A stretch of DNA of 15,581 bases from Deltaproteobacteria bacterium RBG_13_61_14 (GTDB taxonomy: Bacteria; RBG-13-61-14), in assembly GCA_001797815.1 (NCBI GenBank), contig MGQK01000073.1, positions 31,712-47,292 on the forward strand, in the 5' to 3' direction. Positions 1 through 7,868 of this stretch are shown here, piece after piece. The position numbers and the translations under genes were made by a program. The notes beneath the pieces were generated by a model, which was given only the letters and a program-made list of their open reading frames with translations, made no database searches and had not been told where the DNA came from. Positions within the stretch are counted from its first letter, which is position 1; each line of letters opens with the position of its first letter.

Positions 1-1401
1 CAACGCCTGAACTTGTTCAAGCAGAGTCGAGGCATACTCCAGGTAGAGCCGCGGAGCCTCGAAGGAAAAACCGAGGCGAAAGGCCTGGTGCAAGGCGCGA
101 GTGATCCGAAACTCATCGGATATGTTCAGCGCCGAGTTGATTTCTTCGAAGGTCGGCAAAGGTTTGGGGCCAGGCCAATCCCGCGGGAGTAGTTGATTCT
201 CGAACAGGTAAGCAAGAAGGGTTTCAGCGATCATCTGCTGGCCCTCGAGGTTCGGGTGCAGGCAGTCGTAGAAAACGTCAAAACCGAAAAAGTGGTCGGG
301 AAACCGATCTTGAAGCCAGCTTTCCAGATCAAACAAGGGGACTTGTTCGCGCCGGCAGATCTCGCGGATCTCCAGGTTGATAAAGGTGGGCGCCCGTTTG
401 GGCTTATCGTCGAGGTCGCGCGCCTGCAAGAAGTCCTTTCGGGCCGATTCCCGCCTTTCTTCCCACAGGTAGGCCCGGCCGCGAAGGAAATAGGCGCGGG
501 CGTAAGAGGGATCTCGCGCAACCAGGCCATCCAACACGGCAATCGCTTTCTCGGCCTGGCCCTCTTCCACCAGCGCTTGCGCGGCGGTTAAATCCAACCG
601 ATATTTTTCCTGCTCACTCTTTTCCCGCAGTCGGCCGAAAGTGGATTTCATCGGGAAAAATTCCGCGTCGTTGCTGATCACCGTCATCATGACCAACCGG
701 GTTTGATGCCGGCGGCAGGTCCGGATGATCTCGACCAGATTGCGCTCGAAGCTACCGGCGGCCTGGCTCCGGAGTTCCTCGGGAAACCGGACCACATCTT
801 CGCGCTCTCCGACCTCTTCCTCGTACTTTTCTAATCTTTCCCTGAAGTGGACCGCCTGTTGCAGGTAAATCGAGGCCGCGAAGGCGCAGCTGTGCTCCCG
901 CAAGAAGAAGCCGATCCGGTAAATCCAAGGATGAGCAACCTGGTTGAAACGGGACAACCGGACCAGTTCGTTATGGCCCATATAGGCCACAATCAGATCC
1001 GGCTGGAAATGGACCGCCTGCCGCAGTACCAGGAGAACCTCGTCGCTTGAAAAAGCATTGACGCCAAGATTGATGACCTCGATCTTGGAATCAGGGGCTT
1101 GAGAAATCAGCATTTTTTCCAACCGCTGGGGAAAAGAGGAAACCGGCGCAAACGGATACCCGTAGGTGCTCGATCCCCCCAGAAAAAAAATCCGGAAGGT
1201 TCCGGGGGGCTTGGGATGGCGTAAACGCTGGGGTTCAATGGTGTGCGGGAGTTGAACCTCAATAACGCCTTTTTCGGCCTGATAAAAAAATTTATTGGAG
1301 AGATGCTGGGGCATATACAACCGAGCAAAGAGCTCGGTGCCCAGCGCCAGCGCAAAGAGAGGGAAAAGAGAGAAGCCCAGGTATTTGATGATCTTCCCCA
1401 T
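1..1401 (-). CDS. Membrane-anchored SGNH/GDSL-hydrolase-like protein with TPR-like segment (C-terminus beyond window)
   Basis: Reading from an ATG at 1401, the frame is open for 467 codons to the left edge with no stop, so the C-terminus is missing. Residues about 5-28 form one hydrophobic segment (signal anchor). The SGNH blocks are visible: block I as FLGGSSTYG (residues 73-81, candidate nucleophile Ser77), block III as GHNE (142-145, Asn144 oxyanion), and block V as DCLH (379-382, Asp379 and His382). Residues about 265-335 look like tetratricopeptide helices (EKAIAVLDGLVARDPSYARA), inserted before the last catalytic block. Known members of this superfamily are esterases or acyl/acetyl hydrolases acting on lipids or polysaccharides. 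An envelope location is inferred from the anchor; the substrate is unknown. The start is preceded by only a weak ribosome site (GGATAA). It lies downstream of the pentapeptide-repeat gene with a 292-base gap, so it may have its own promoter. Confidence 0.82.
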   Translation of the reverse strand, partial: MGKIIKYLGFSLFPLFALALGTELFARLYMPQHLSNKFFYQAEKGVIEVQLPHTIEPQRLRHPKPPGTFRIFFLGGSSTYGYPFAPVSSFPQRLEKMLISQAPDSKIEVINLGVNAFSSDEVLLVLRQAVHFQPDLIVAYMGHNELVRLSRFNQVAHPWIYRIGFFLREHSCAFAASIYLQQAVHFRERLEKYEEEVGEREDVVRFPEELRSQAAGSFERNLVEIIRTCRRHQTRLVMMTVISNDAEFFPMKSTFGRLREKSEQEKYRLDLTAAQALVEEGQAEKAIAVLDGLVARDPSYARAYFLRGRAYLWEERRESARKDFLQARDLDDKPKRAPTFINLEIREICRREQVPLFDLESWLQDRFPDHFFGFDVFYDCLHPNLEGQQMIAETLLAYLFENQLLPRDWPGPKPLPTFEEINSALNISDEFRITRALHQAFRLGFSFEAPRLYLEYASTLLEQVQAL

Positions 1402-1693
1402 GCTTATCCGGAAACTATATTACGGGATTACTTGATGGTGTCAAACCCGGAGCGATCCTCCTCGGGGTTTCCCCGATCCATAGCACCCCTTCCAGGACCT
1501 GAAAGAAACCGGAAATTCCGGAGTCGAGGCAAAAGCAAGGTCAAGGAAATCGCGCCGGTTTTCATCGAAACCGAAAAAGGCAAGTTTGAACTATAGTATA
1601 GTGTAATCGCAAGAAGTTTACAGCGGCGGTTGGCGGTAGGGGCACGGCATGCCGTGCCCCTACTTTCCCCAATGGGCAATCATCTGAAATTCC
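1402..1693. other. Intergenic region with no gene seen
   Basis: This 292-base gap separates the SGNH-hydrolase gene from the pentapeptide-repeat gene. No convincing coding frame is present. It holds the perfect palindrome at 1636-1663. On the minus strand there is a TATACT hexamer (1600-1595) that could be a -10 element for the hydrolase gene, but no good -35 lies 16-18 bases upstream, so I do not call a promoter. Confidence 0.5.
1636..1663. repeat. Perfect 28-base palindrome
   Basis: The half-site GTAGGGGCACGGCA is followed with no spacer by its exact reverse complement. As RNA it would fold into a long GC-rich stem. There is no T-run on the minus-strand side, so it is a poor intrinsic terminator for the pentapeptide-repeat gene upstream. 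I recall similar GGCACGGCATGCCGTGCC-type palindromes as dispersed repeats in many environmental bacterial genomes; that is memory, not a search. Confidence 0.85.
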
Positions 1694-3037
1694 TTACCTT
1701 CGGAACCTTCGCCGAACCGCGAGCAGGAACATGGAGATCAAATAAAAGACCAGGATTCTTTGGAGGGAAAGCCAAAGCAAAGAAGTATGCGATAGCCCCA
1801 GGTTGTCCACCCGGGCGATGCCAAATAAAGAGGCCACATTCAGACAAAACGCCGGCCACATGATTTTGGTGAAAAGATCCAGACGACTAACCACCAGGGC
1901 GGAAGCGATTGGAGAAGCCTGATAAAAAATAAGCGATGATAAGATGACCACTGCCAAGCCCAGGAGAAGCGGCTGAAGCCAGCGCTGGCCGTATTCGCTG
2001 GTCAGCCAATAGATTCCCTCGAAGCAGTATCCGCGCCAGCCCTTCCGGATCCGGCGGACCTCATTCTCCCGGACGTAAAACTCGCCTCCGGTCTCGTAGT
2101 CCCGCCGATGATCGAAATTCAGGATCAATTGATGGTAAAGGTTCTCGATCTCCTTCAGTTCATCCTTGTCTTTCCTCCGCAACAGCCGGAATTCTTCACG
2201 GACGGCCTCGATCCAGGCGCGAATCCAATCGCGCCCTACATCCCCTTCACCTTTCTCCTCCGTTTCACCCTTCACCCTTCTCTCACGCCATTTCCTCTCA
2301 TCATAAATCTTGTGCCCCTTGCCTTCCTCCTCCCACCACACGTCAATAAAATCCACGTTCTCAATCTGCGATCTCAGGAAGGACGCCCGGCTCAAATCCA
2401 CACGCTCGAACCGCACCCGCTTGGCTTCCCGGAAGTTGACGTGATCGAAGCCAATTTGTTTATCTCCCTTAAACAATCTGATGTCATGTTCTTGCTCATC
2501 CTTATCTTTATAATTGCCTCCGATAAAATCCAGGCTGGCTTCCTTTAATTTGGCATCGGAAAAATCAGCTCCGCCTTGCCATCGAGTCAAATTGAAGCTG
2601 ACATCACCATGAAATTTTGCGCCAGCAAACTTGGCCTCTCCGCTGAAGGTGGCGAAATCAAAGCTGGCATCTCCGCTGAAGGTGGCACCTTCAAACCCGG
2701 CCGCTCCGCTGAAGGTGGCGCAAACAAACCCGGCCCATCCGCTGAAGGTGGCGTCCGAAAACCGGGCATCTCCGCTGAAGGTGGCGTCCATAAAATGCAC
2801 ACTTTCAGGAAAGATAAATCCTACACAATTTAAATCCTGATACTCTCCTTTCTCATTTTTATGCTGATCAAGGAATTCTTGCCAGGCGGATCGGAATGCC
2901 TCTTTCTTTTGCTCGATCAAGGGGGAATGGAAAATACAGCAAGGCTTTTCCTCGGGTTGGGGCGTGTAACCCTGGGGCCAGAAGATTTCCCGACCACAAT
3001 TTAGATAAGAGCATTTGCCGGGTTCTTCTTTGGTCAT
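1694..3037 (-). CDS. Pentapeptide-repeat protein with N-terminal Cys/His cluster and C-terminal membrane segments
   Basis: A protein of 447 residues. The N-terminus has a possible metal site: Cys9, Cys14, Cys33, Cys34 and His37. Residues about 80-230 are pentapeptide repeats with Phe/Leu every five or six residues. The core contains five ATFSG units spaced exactly 11 residues apart, starting at residues 85, 96, 107, 118 and 129. Residues about 235-330 are strongly charged and helical. The C-terminus has two clear hydrophobic segments (about 354-372 and 418-441) and a weaker one (392-408), ending in RRRFRR. Pentapeptide repeats fold as a right-handed quadrilateral beta-helix used for protein contacts; the membrane tail suggests a scaffold or a small channel-like protein, but the function is unknown. 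The start is supported by AAAGGAA about 7 bases upstream of ATG 3037. The gene looks clearly more AT-rich than its neighbours, which may mean it was acquired. Confidence 0.88.
   Translation of the reverse strand: MTKEEPGKCSYLNCGREIFWPQGYTPQPEEKPCCIFHSPLIEQKKEAFRSAWQEFLDQHKNEKGEYQDLNCVGFIFPESVHFMDATFSGDARFSDATFSGWAGFVCATFSGAAGFEGATFSGDASFDFATFSGEAKFAGAKFHGDVSFNLTRWQGGADFSDAKLKEASLDFIGGNYKDKDEQEHDIRLFKGDKQIGFDHVNFREAKRVRFERVDLSRASFLRSQIENVDFIDVWWEEEGKGHKIYDERKWRERRVKGETEEKGEGDVGRDWIRAWIEAVREEFRLLRRKDKDELKEIENLYHQLILNFDHRRDYETGGEFYVRENEVRRIRKGWRGYCFEGIYWLTSEYGQRWLQPLLLGLAVVILSSLIFYQASPIASALVVSRLDLFTKIMWPAFCLNVASLFGIARVDNLGLSHTSLLWLSLQRILVFYLISMFLLAVRRRFRR
2246..2284. repeat. Heptanucleotide tandem repeat inside the pentapeptide-repeat gene
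   Basis: On the plus strand TTCACCT and TTCTCCT lie back to back at 2246-2259. After a short break, TTCACCC, TTCACCC and TTCTCTC follow at 2264-2284. On the coding strand this encodes a charged linker (about residues 252-264, rich in Lys, Glu and Gly) just before the helical segment. It has the same 7-base period as the intergenic arrays in this window. Confidence 0.6.
2639..2785. repeat. Five 33-base coding repeats
   Basis: The 15-base core TCCGCTGAAGGTGGC (plus strand) recurs identically starting at 2639, 2672, 2705, 2738 and 2771, a strict 33-base period. It encodes the ATFSG units of the pentapeptide-repeat protein. Identity of the core at the DNA level, with variable bases between cores, suggests recent tandem duplication or gene conversion. 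It is not CRISPR: the spacing is in frame and the units are coding. Confidence 0.9.
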
Positions 3038-3067
3038 GATCTTTCCTTTAAGGTGTCAAGGCTCCAA

Positions 3068-3148
3068 GATTTGGGATTTTGGATTTTCGATTTTAGATTA
3101 AACGCTTTCCGCCAATCCAAAATCCAAAATCTAAAATCCAAAATTCTT
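3068..3148. repeat. Heptamer-array hairpin between purF-like gene and pentapeptide-repeat gene
   Basis: The left arm (3068-3102) is five heptamers of the type GATTTTG. The right arm (3114-3148) is five heptamers of the type AATCCAA and ends at the base before the purF-like stop codon. Comparing 3068-3099 with the reverse complement of 3114-3145 gives 27 of 32 matches by eye, with a loop of about 14 bases. The element fills most of a 111-base gap. No T-run follows on the minus strand, so a classic terminator is unlikely, but attenuation or mRNA stabilisation is possible. Confidence 0.85.
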
Positions 3149-4540
3149 TCACTCTTCCCCGGTCCAGCAATAGAGGCAGAGCTTGTCCCGGGACAGGCCG
3201 ATGGCGGCGATCATGTCGTCCAGGGTCTGGTAGCGGAGACTGGTCACGCCCAGGTCTTCGGCGATCCAATCCACCATCTTGCTGAATTTTTCCGTGCGCT
3301 CATCCAGGTAGGGCGTGATGTCGGCCAAGTCGCTCCCTTCCAGGGCCCGGATGGCCCGGCGCGCGGCCAGTTCCTCGATCGAGCGGGTGCTGAGCGCGAA
3401 CTTGCAGGGGAACATGAGCGGCGGGCAGGCCGGCCGGATGTGGATTTCCTGCGCGCCCGCTCCTTTCAGCTTCTGCACGGTCAGGTTTTTAAGCTGGGTG
3501 CCGCGCACGATCGAGTCCTCGCAGAGGATGATCCGCTGGCCCTGGCTGATTTCTTCAATCGCGATCAGCTTCATCTTGGCCACGTGGTCGCGGATCTCCT
3601 GGGAGGGCGGGGTGTAAGAGCGGCCGTAACCGGGCGTGTATTTGACCAGGGGCCGGCAATAGGGAAGTTTGGATTCCATGGCATAGCCGATGGCGTGGCC
3701 GGTGCCGGAGTCGGGCACGCCGGCGACCAGATCGGCCTGGACGTGGTCGCGCCGGGCCATCGCCCGACCCGAGCGGTTGCGGACCATTTCCACCGAGATG
3801 CCCTCATAGCTGGAGGCGGGGTGGCCGGTGTAGATCCAGAGGAAGGCGCACACCTGGGAGCGGTGGTTGCCGTCGCTGTGCGCCTGCGCCCCGGAAGGGC
3901 TGAGCAGCACGATCTCGCCCGGGCGCAGAATCTTGATGGTCTTGAAGCCGAGGTTGGGAAAAGCGCAGGTTTCCGAGGCCACCGCGAACTCGCCTTGGCG
4001 CTCGCCGATGAGCAGGGGGGTGCGGCCCAGGCGGTCGCGGGCGGCATAGATCCCCTCTCGGGTCAGGGCCAGAAGCGAGATCGAACCCTCGATCTTCTCA
4101 AAGGCATACTCGATGCCGTCCACCAGGTCCCGGCCATGGGCGATGATCTTGGCCAAAAGCTCGGTGGGGTTGGGTCCGCCCCGGTGCAACTCGGAAAAGG
4201 TGTCGCCCTGGGAAAGGAGTTCGCGGTAAATTTCCTGGGCATTCTCGATCAGGCCGGCGCTGACCAGGGCGAAGTCGCCGAAGCGGGAGGAGATCAGGAT
4301 GGGCTGGGGGTTGGAGTCGCTGATCACGCCGATCCCGGCCGGGCCGGGCATGGCCTGGTATTCGTGGGCGAACTTGGACTTGAACTGGCTCTGGGAGATG
4401 TCATGGATCACGCGGCTGAAGTGATCGCCCAGGGTGGCCAGGCCTCCGATCTCGGTGCCCAGGTGGGAATGGTAATCGGTGCCGTAAAGCAAGGTCTCCG
4501 CGCAATCGCCCTTGGTCACTGCTCCAAACAGGCCGCTCAT
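3149..4540 (-). CDS. purF: Amidophosphoribosyltransferase-like protein (PurF family) lacking the N-terminal catalytic Cys
   Basis: PurF makes 5-phosphoribosylamine from PRPP and glutamine, the first step of purine synthesis. This 463-residue protein has the class II glutaminase fold followed by a phosphoribosyltransferase domain. The PRPP loop is EDSIVRGT (341-348), and GVPDSGTGHAIGYA (274-287) is typical of the family. Four cysteines (231, 379, 455, 458) fit the iron-sulfur ligands known for the Bacillus-type enzyme. The N-terminus, however, is MSGLFGAV: residue 2 is Ser, encoded by AGC, where the mature enzyme normally begins with the nucleophile Cys. The usual glutaminase RYST-type segment is also not recognisable; that area reads GPAGIGVISDSNPQP. 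A stop codon sits two codons upstream of ATG 4540 and GAGGTG precedes it, so the start is secure. It lies 64 bases after purB. It may be an ammonia-dependent enzyme or a regulatory paralogue; the symbol denotes family membership only. Confidence 0.85.
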   Translation of the reverse strand: MSGLFGAVTKGDCAETLLYGTDYHSHLGTEIGGLATLGDHFSRVIHDISQSQFKSKFAHEYQAMPGPAGIGVISDSNPQPILISSRFGDFALVSAGLIENAQEIYRELLSQGDTFSELHRGGPNPTELLAKIIAHGRDLVDGIEYAFEKIEGSISLLALTREGIYAARDRLGRTPLLIGERQGEFAVASETCAFPNLGFKTIKILRPGEIVLLSPSGAQAHSDGNHRSQVCAFLWIYTGHPASSYEGISVEMVRNRSGRAMARRDHVQADLVAGVPDSGTGHAIGYAMESKLPYCRPLVKYTPGYGRSYTPPSQEIRDHVAKMKLIAIEEISQGQRIILCEDSIVRGTQLKNLTVQKLKGAGAQEIHIRPACPPLMFPCKFALSTRSIEELAARRAIRALEGSDLADITPYLDERTEKFSKMVDWIAEDLGVTSLRYQTLDDMIAAIGLSRDKLCLYCWTGEE

Positions 4541-4604
4541 GCTTCACCTCGCTAATTCTGGATCGAGGCCCAGCCCCTTCGCGCCTCCGCGGCCAGGCCG
4601 CGCT

Positions 4605-5906
4605 TCATCGGGAAAACACGCGCCGAAAAATGAAATCCACTTGCGCCAGTTGTTTTTTCAGGTTGAAACAGTCCTTGACCTCTTGCGGCTTCAGGTGGCG
4701 GAGCAGTTCCACGTCCTTGAGCAGGCAGCTCTGAAAGTCCTGCTTGCCTTCTTCCCACGCCTTCATGGCGTTGCGCTGGACCAGGGCATAGGCCTGCTCG
4801 CGGGTCAAGCCTTTTTCCACCAGCTTGAGGAGCACGGCCTCGGAGAAGATCAGGCCCCGGGTCAAACCCAGGTTGGCCTTCATCCGCCCGGGATAGACGA
4901 TCAGCCGGTCCACCACGGAGGTGAAGCGGGCGAGCATGTAGTCGAGGAGGATGGTGGAGTCCGGCGCGATCACCCGCTCGACCGAGGAGTGGGAGATGTC
5001 GCGCTCGTGCCAGAGCGCCACGTTCTCGAGCGCGGCCAAGGCGTTGGCGCGGAGCAGGCGGGCCAGCCCGGAAATGTTCTCCGCGGCGATGGGGTTGCGC
5101 TTGTGGGGCATGGCCGAGGACCCTTTCTGACCGCGGTGGAAGAACTCCTCGGCTTCCAGCACCTCGGTGCGCTGCCAGTGGCGCACGGAGGTGGCGAACT
5201 TGTCCAGGCTGGAGGCGATCACCGCGCAGGTGGTGAAGTATTCGGCGTGGCGGTCGCGCTGGAGCACCTGGGTGGTGACGTTGGGCGTCTTCAGATGAAG
5301 CCGCTGCATCACGTAGCGCTCGACCCGAGGATCCACGTGCGCGTAAGTGCCGACCGCGCCCGAGATCTGGCCGACCCGCACCGCCTCGCGCGCCCGCTCC
5401 ATGCGCTCCAAGTTGCGGCCCATCTCGTCGAACCAGAGCGCGAAGACCAGGCCCAGCGTAATCGGCTCGGCGTGGACGCCGTGGCTGCGGCCGATCATGG
5501 CCGTGTTCTGGTAGCGGCGGGCCTGCCGGCGCAGCACCCGGCGAAGACCGCGGAGGTCGTCGAGGATGAGGTCCGCGGCCCGGGTGAGCTGGACCGCCAG
5601 GCAAGTGTCGAGCACGTCGGAACTGGTCAGCCCCAGGTGGATATAGCCGGAGTAACGCGGCCCCACTTTCTCGGCCAGTGCCTGGGTGAAGGCCACCACG
5701 TCGTGGCGGGTGATCTTCTCCAGGTCCAGCACCCGCTTCAGCTCGTAGCCGGCCTTCCGGCGGATCTCCGCCGCCGCCTTTTTGGGAATCCGACCTAACC
5801 GGGCCCAGGCCTCGCAGGCCAGGACCTCGATCTCTAGCCAGATATCAAACCGGCTTTGGTCGGTCCAGATTCGGCCCATTTCCGGCCGGGTGTATCTTTC
5901 GATCAT
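4605..5906 (-). CDS. purB: Adenylosuccinate lyase
   Basis: Cytosolic fumarase/aspartase-superfamily enzyme that releases fumarate from SAICAR and from adenylosuccinate, in two steps of purine synthesis. At 433 residues it matches the short bacterial form. Visible motifs are TRHDVVAF with His68, TSSDVLDT (94-101), SHGVHAEP with His142 (141-148), and the superfamily signature [11 protein letters not shown] (262-272), whose mobile loop carries the catalytic Ser. ATG 5906 is preceded by TGAGG at suitable spacing. Its downstream neighbour is the purF-like gene, 64 bases away, so the two probably share a transcript. All key residues appear intact. Confidence 0.97.
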   Translation of the reverse strand: MIERYTRPEMGRIWTDQSRFDIWLEIEVLACEAWARLGRIPKKAAAEIRRKAGYELKRVLDLEKITRHDVVAFTQALAEKVGPRYSGYIHLGLTSSDVLDTCLAVQLTRAADLILDDLRGLRRVLRRQARRYQNTAMIGRSHGVHAEPITLGLVFALWFDEMGRNLERMERAREAVRVGQISGAVGTYAHVDPRVERYVMQRLHLKTPNVTTQVLQRDRHAEYFTTCAVIASSLDKFATSVRHWQRTEVLEAEEFFHRGQKGSSAMPHKRNPIAAENISGLARLLRANALAALENVALWHERDISHSSVERVIAPDSTILLDYMLARFTSVVDRLIVYPGRMKANLGLTRGLIFSEAVLLKLVEKGLTREQAYALVQRNAMKAWEEGKQDFQSCLLKDVELLRHLKPQEVKDCFNLKKQLAQVDFIFRRVFSR

Positions 5907-5931
5907 TGCTAAACCTCAAAAGAAATTCTTA

Positions 5932-6002
5932 ACCACAAAGACACGAAGCTTATGAGATTATGAATCATAAAAAAACTTTTTGTGCCTTCGTGCCTTTGTG
6001 GT
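5932..6002. repeat. Inverted repeat between walJ-like gene and purB
   Basis: The arm ACCACAAAGACACGAAG (5932-5948) pairs with CTTCGTGCCTTTGTGGT (5986-6002): 16 of 17 positions match, with a 37-base loop. Each arm contains a degenerate internal repeat nearer 8 than 7 bases (for example GTGCCTTC then GTGCCTTT). It occupies a 110-base gap, close in size to the other hairpin-bearing gaps here. Confidence 0.85.
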
Positions 6003-6016
6003 GAAAAGATCTTTCT

Positions 6017-6778
6017 CTAAAGCTCCACCGTCTCGGCCGGCCGCTCCTGCCAGGTCAAGTGGATCTCGGACCCCCGGCCGGCGACGGCCTCCGCGGCCGC
6101 GGCCCGCTGCAGCGCGGGCGTGTTGTTGACCTCGCTCCGGTGCGCCAGCCACACGTGATCCAGGTCCGCGTGATGCACCCGGGCCAGAAGTTTTCCGCCC
6201 TTTTCATTGGCCAGGTGCCCGAACCGGCTCTGGATGCGCTGCTTCACCTCCCAGGGGTAGGGCCCTTCTTTGAGCAGGCGGGGGTCATGGTTCATCTCCA
6301 GGATCAGCCCCTGGCAATGCTTCAGCCGCTCTTCCACCAGGCGGGTGACCTGGCCGAGGTCCGTGGCCAGTCCCAGCCGGGTGCGTCGGTCCTCCAAGAC
6401 CAGTCCGACCGGCTCCGCGGCATCGTGGGAAACCGGAAAGGCCAGGACCTCGAAGGGCCCGATCTCGAACTTCTCGCCGGGATCAAACAGCTCGAAGCCG
6501 TTGAGGTCGAGCCGCTCGGCCAGGACCTTAGCCGTGCCGGGAGTGGCAAACACCGGCACCCCGATTTTTCGCAGCAGCAAGGGAAGCCCGCGGATGTGGT
6601 CCGAGTGCTCATGGGTGATGATCACACCCTTGAGCCGGCCGGGATCTTCATCCACCGCGGCCAGCCTTTGCTTGAGCTGGCGCAACGATAAACCCGCGTC
6701 CACCAGGATCGCGCTCTGGCCCGACCGGACCCAGATGGCGTTGCCGCGGCTGCCGCTGGCGAGAATGCAAACCTTCAA
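6017..6778 (-). CDS. walJ: WalJ/YycJ-type metallo-beta-lactamase-fold hydrolase (TTG start)
   Basis: A 253-residue protein of the YycJ/WalJ branch of the metallo-beta-lactamase superfamily; family members have been described as 5'-exonucleases or are linked to cell-wall regulation. The N-terminus KVCILASGSRGN is typical. The metal site is THEHSDH (His56, His58, Asp60, His61), with His118, Asp140 and later conserved segments EMNHD (161-165) and LAHRSEVNN (211-219). The start is a TTG at 6778: the conserved N-terminus begins exactly there and no ATG is available in the right place. A GGAG lies about 12 bases upstream, which is long spacing. It is followed by the hairpin-bearing gap and purB. 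The symbol rests on family resemblance. Confidence 0.87.
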   Translation of the reverse strand: MKVCILASGSRGNAIWVRSGQSAILVDAGLSLRQLKQRLAAVDEDPGRLKGVIITHEHSDHIRGLPLLLRKIGVPVFATPGTAKVLAERLDLNGFELFDPGEKFEIGPFEVLAFPVSHDAAEPVGLVLEDRRTRLGLATDLGQVTRLVEERLKHCQGLILEMNHDPRLLKEGPYPWEVKQRIQSRFGHLANEKGGKLLARVHHADLDHVWLAHRSEVNNTPALQRAAAAEAVAGRGSEIHLTWQERPAETVEL

Positions 6779-6880
6779 GACCTAGTAGCTCTCCGTTCCC
6801 CGACCACTACGGGTTGCACAAATCATAACCAATGCACCCGGCTTTTGCAAGTCAAATTTTTTAAAACCGCAGAGAATTTT

Positions 6881-6929
6881 CACCCTTCATTCTTCACTGT
6901 GCACTGTCCACTGTTTACTGTGCACTATT
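6881..6929. repeat. Array of seven degenerate heptamers downstream of mlaD
   Basis: Seven consecutive 7-base units (49 bases) can be read: CACCCTT, CATTCTT, CACTGTG, CACTGTC, CACTGTT, TACTGTG and CACTATT. The array ends one base before the mlaD stop codon (6931). The segment 6896-6925 matches the reverse complement of 9604-9633, on the other side of mlaEFD, at 24 of 30 positions. Confidence 0.85.
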
Positions 6930-6930
6930 C

Positions 6931-7863
6931 TCAGGGCTTGCGCATCACTTTCCAGGGGTTTTTCTTGATGTCCTCGGTCAGCTCTTCCACGTGCTTGGAG
7001 GTCGCATCCATGTGCTGGATCAGCTCATTGATCTGCCGGCGGTTTTCCTCGATCAGCGAGGTGATGCTTTGCTGGACCTGGTTGAAATCGGCTTCCACCG
7101 ACACCGGCAACTTCTGATAATTATCCACCAAGGTATTGAAGTCCTCCTTGTTCTGGGCCACGACCTGGCTCAGGTCCGCGGAGAGGACCCGGAGGTTGGC
7201 CGTGGTCTCGTTCAAGTCCCGGGTGATGACGCTCAGGTTGCGCACGATCTCGTTGATGTTGGTGACGTTGCCGGACACGACCTTATTCAGGTTGACCGAA
7301 GCGTCGCTCAGGCTGTCCAGGATGGTCTTGAACTTGGCCTGGACCTCCGGGTCGTTCACCGATTGGGTGATGGTGTTCATGGCGTCGCGCACGTCGGTGG
7401 CGATCTCCTGGACCAGGTTGGCCAACTCTTCCATCCGCACCATCTCTTTGCCCGGCACCACCGATTCCGGTTCCAGCTCCGGGTTGCGAACATCGCCGGC
7501 GGTGATCTCGATCGCGCTCTCGCCCAAGAGCCCGGTGGTGATGATCTTGAACTCGCTGCCCAGCCGGCCGCCGGACGCCTGGCGGTAGAGCGGAAGACTG
7601 GCCTCGATATCCAGGGTGACCTGGACCAGGCCGCTCCCGTCGGTGAGCACCTGAAGCTCGGTCACCTTGCCCACCTTGACGCCCTTGTAGAGCACCGGAT
7701 CGTAGGCCGCCAGCCCGCTCACGTTCTTGAAGGTGACGTAGATCTTCTTGGTCGCCTTGAACCAAAAGGCCAGGTCCGCGGAAAAGAAGAGCATCCCGAG
7801 CAGGATCAATCCCGCGGCCACCACAATGGCGCCGGCCCGGATCTCGTGACGGTAGTATTCCAT
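6931..7863 (-). CDS. mlaD: MlaD-family MCE-domain lipid-transport protein
   Basis: Periplasmic substrate-binding part of an ABC lipid transporter that moves phospholipids between inner and outer membranes. Residues about 11-33 are a single N-terminal membrane anchor. The MCE domain spans about 41-122 (VTFKNVSGLAAYDPVLYKG, then VGKV, and later GLLGESAIEI). Residues about 140-300 are a long helical, coiled-coil-like tail containing repeated Asn/Asp/Val segments, longer than in E. coli MlaD and like the extended MCE proteins. The start lies 5 bases after the mlaF stop, so the two are surely co-transcribed. No mlaC or mlaB follows. Confidence 0.93.
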   Translation of the reverse strand: MEYYRHEIRAGAIVVAAGLILLGMLFFSADLAFWFKATKKIYVTFKNVSGLAAYDPVLYKGVKVGKVTELQVLTDGSGLVQVTLDIEASLPLYRQASGGRLGSEFKIITTGLLGESAIEITAGDVRNPELEPESVVPGKEMVRMEELANLVQEIATDVRDAMNTITQSVNDPEVQAKFKTILDSLSDASVNLNKVVSGNVTNINEIVRNLSVITRDLNETTANLRVLSADLSQVVAQNKEDFNTLVDNYQKLPVSVEADFNQVQQSITSLIEENRRQINELIQHMDATSKHVEELTEDIKKNPWKVMRKP

Positions 7864-7868
7864 CGGCC

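Noticed and set aside
2639-2785. Possible CRISPR array (15-base identical units at 33-base spacing)
   Set aside because: Repeats are in frame inside a gene, the spacing is a multiple of three, the gaps are similar to each other and no cas gene is near.
2576-2833. Plus-strand frame with repeated SAEGG units
   Set aside because: It is the mirror of the 33-base repeats of the pentapeptide-repeat gene; repetition is inherited from the coding strand.
3068-3148. Intrinsic terminator after the purF-like gene
   Set aside because: The hairpin is long and imperfect and no T-run follows on the minus strand, so I list it as a repeat only.
3053-4555. 500-codon open frame on the plus strand
   Set aside because: It lies antisense to the purF-like gene, has no recognisable domain and a Gly/Ala/His/Gln-rich composition typical of the reverse strand of a GC-rich gene.
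4512-5798. 428-codon open frame on the plus strand
   Set aside because: It is antisense to purB and shows no family resemblance.
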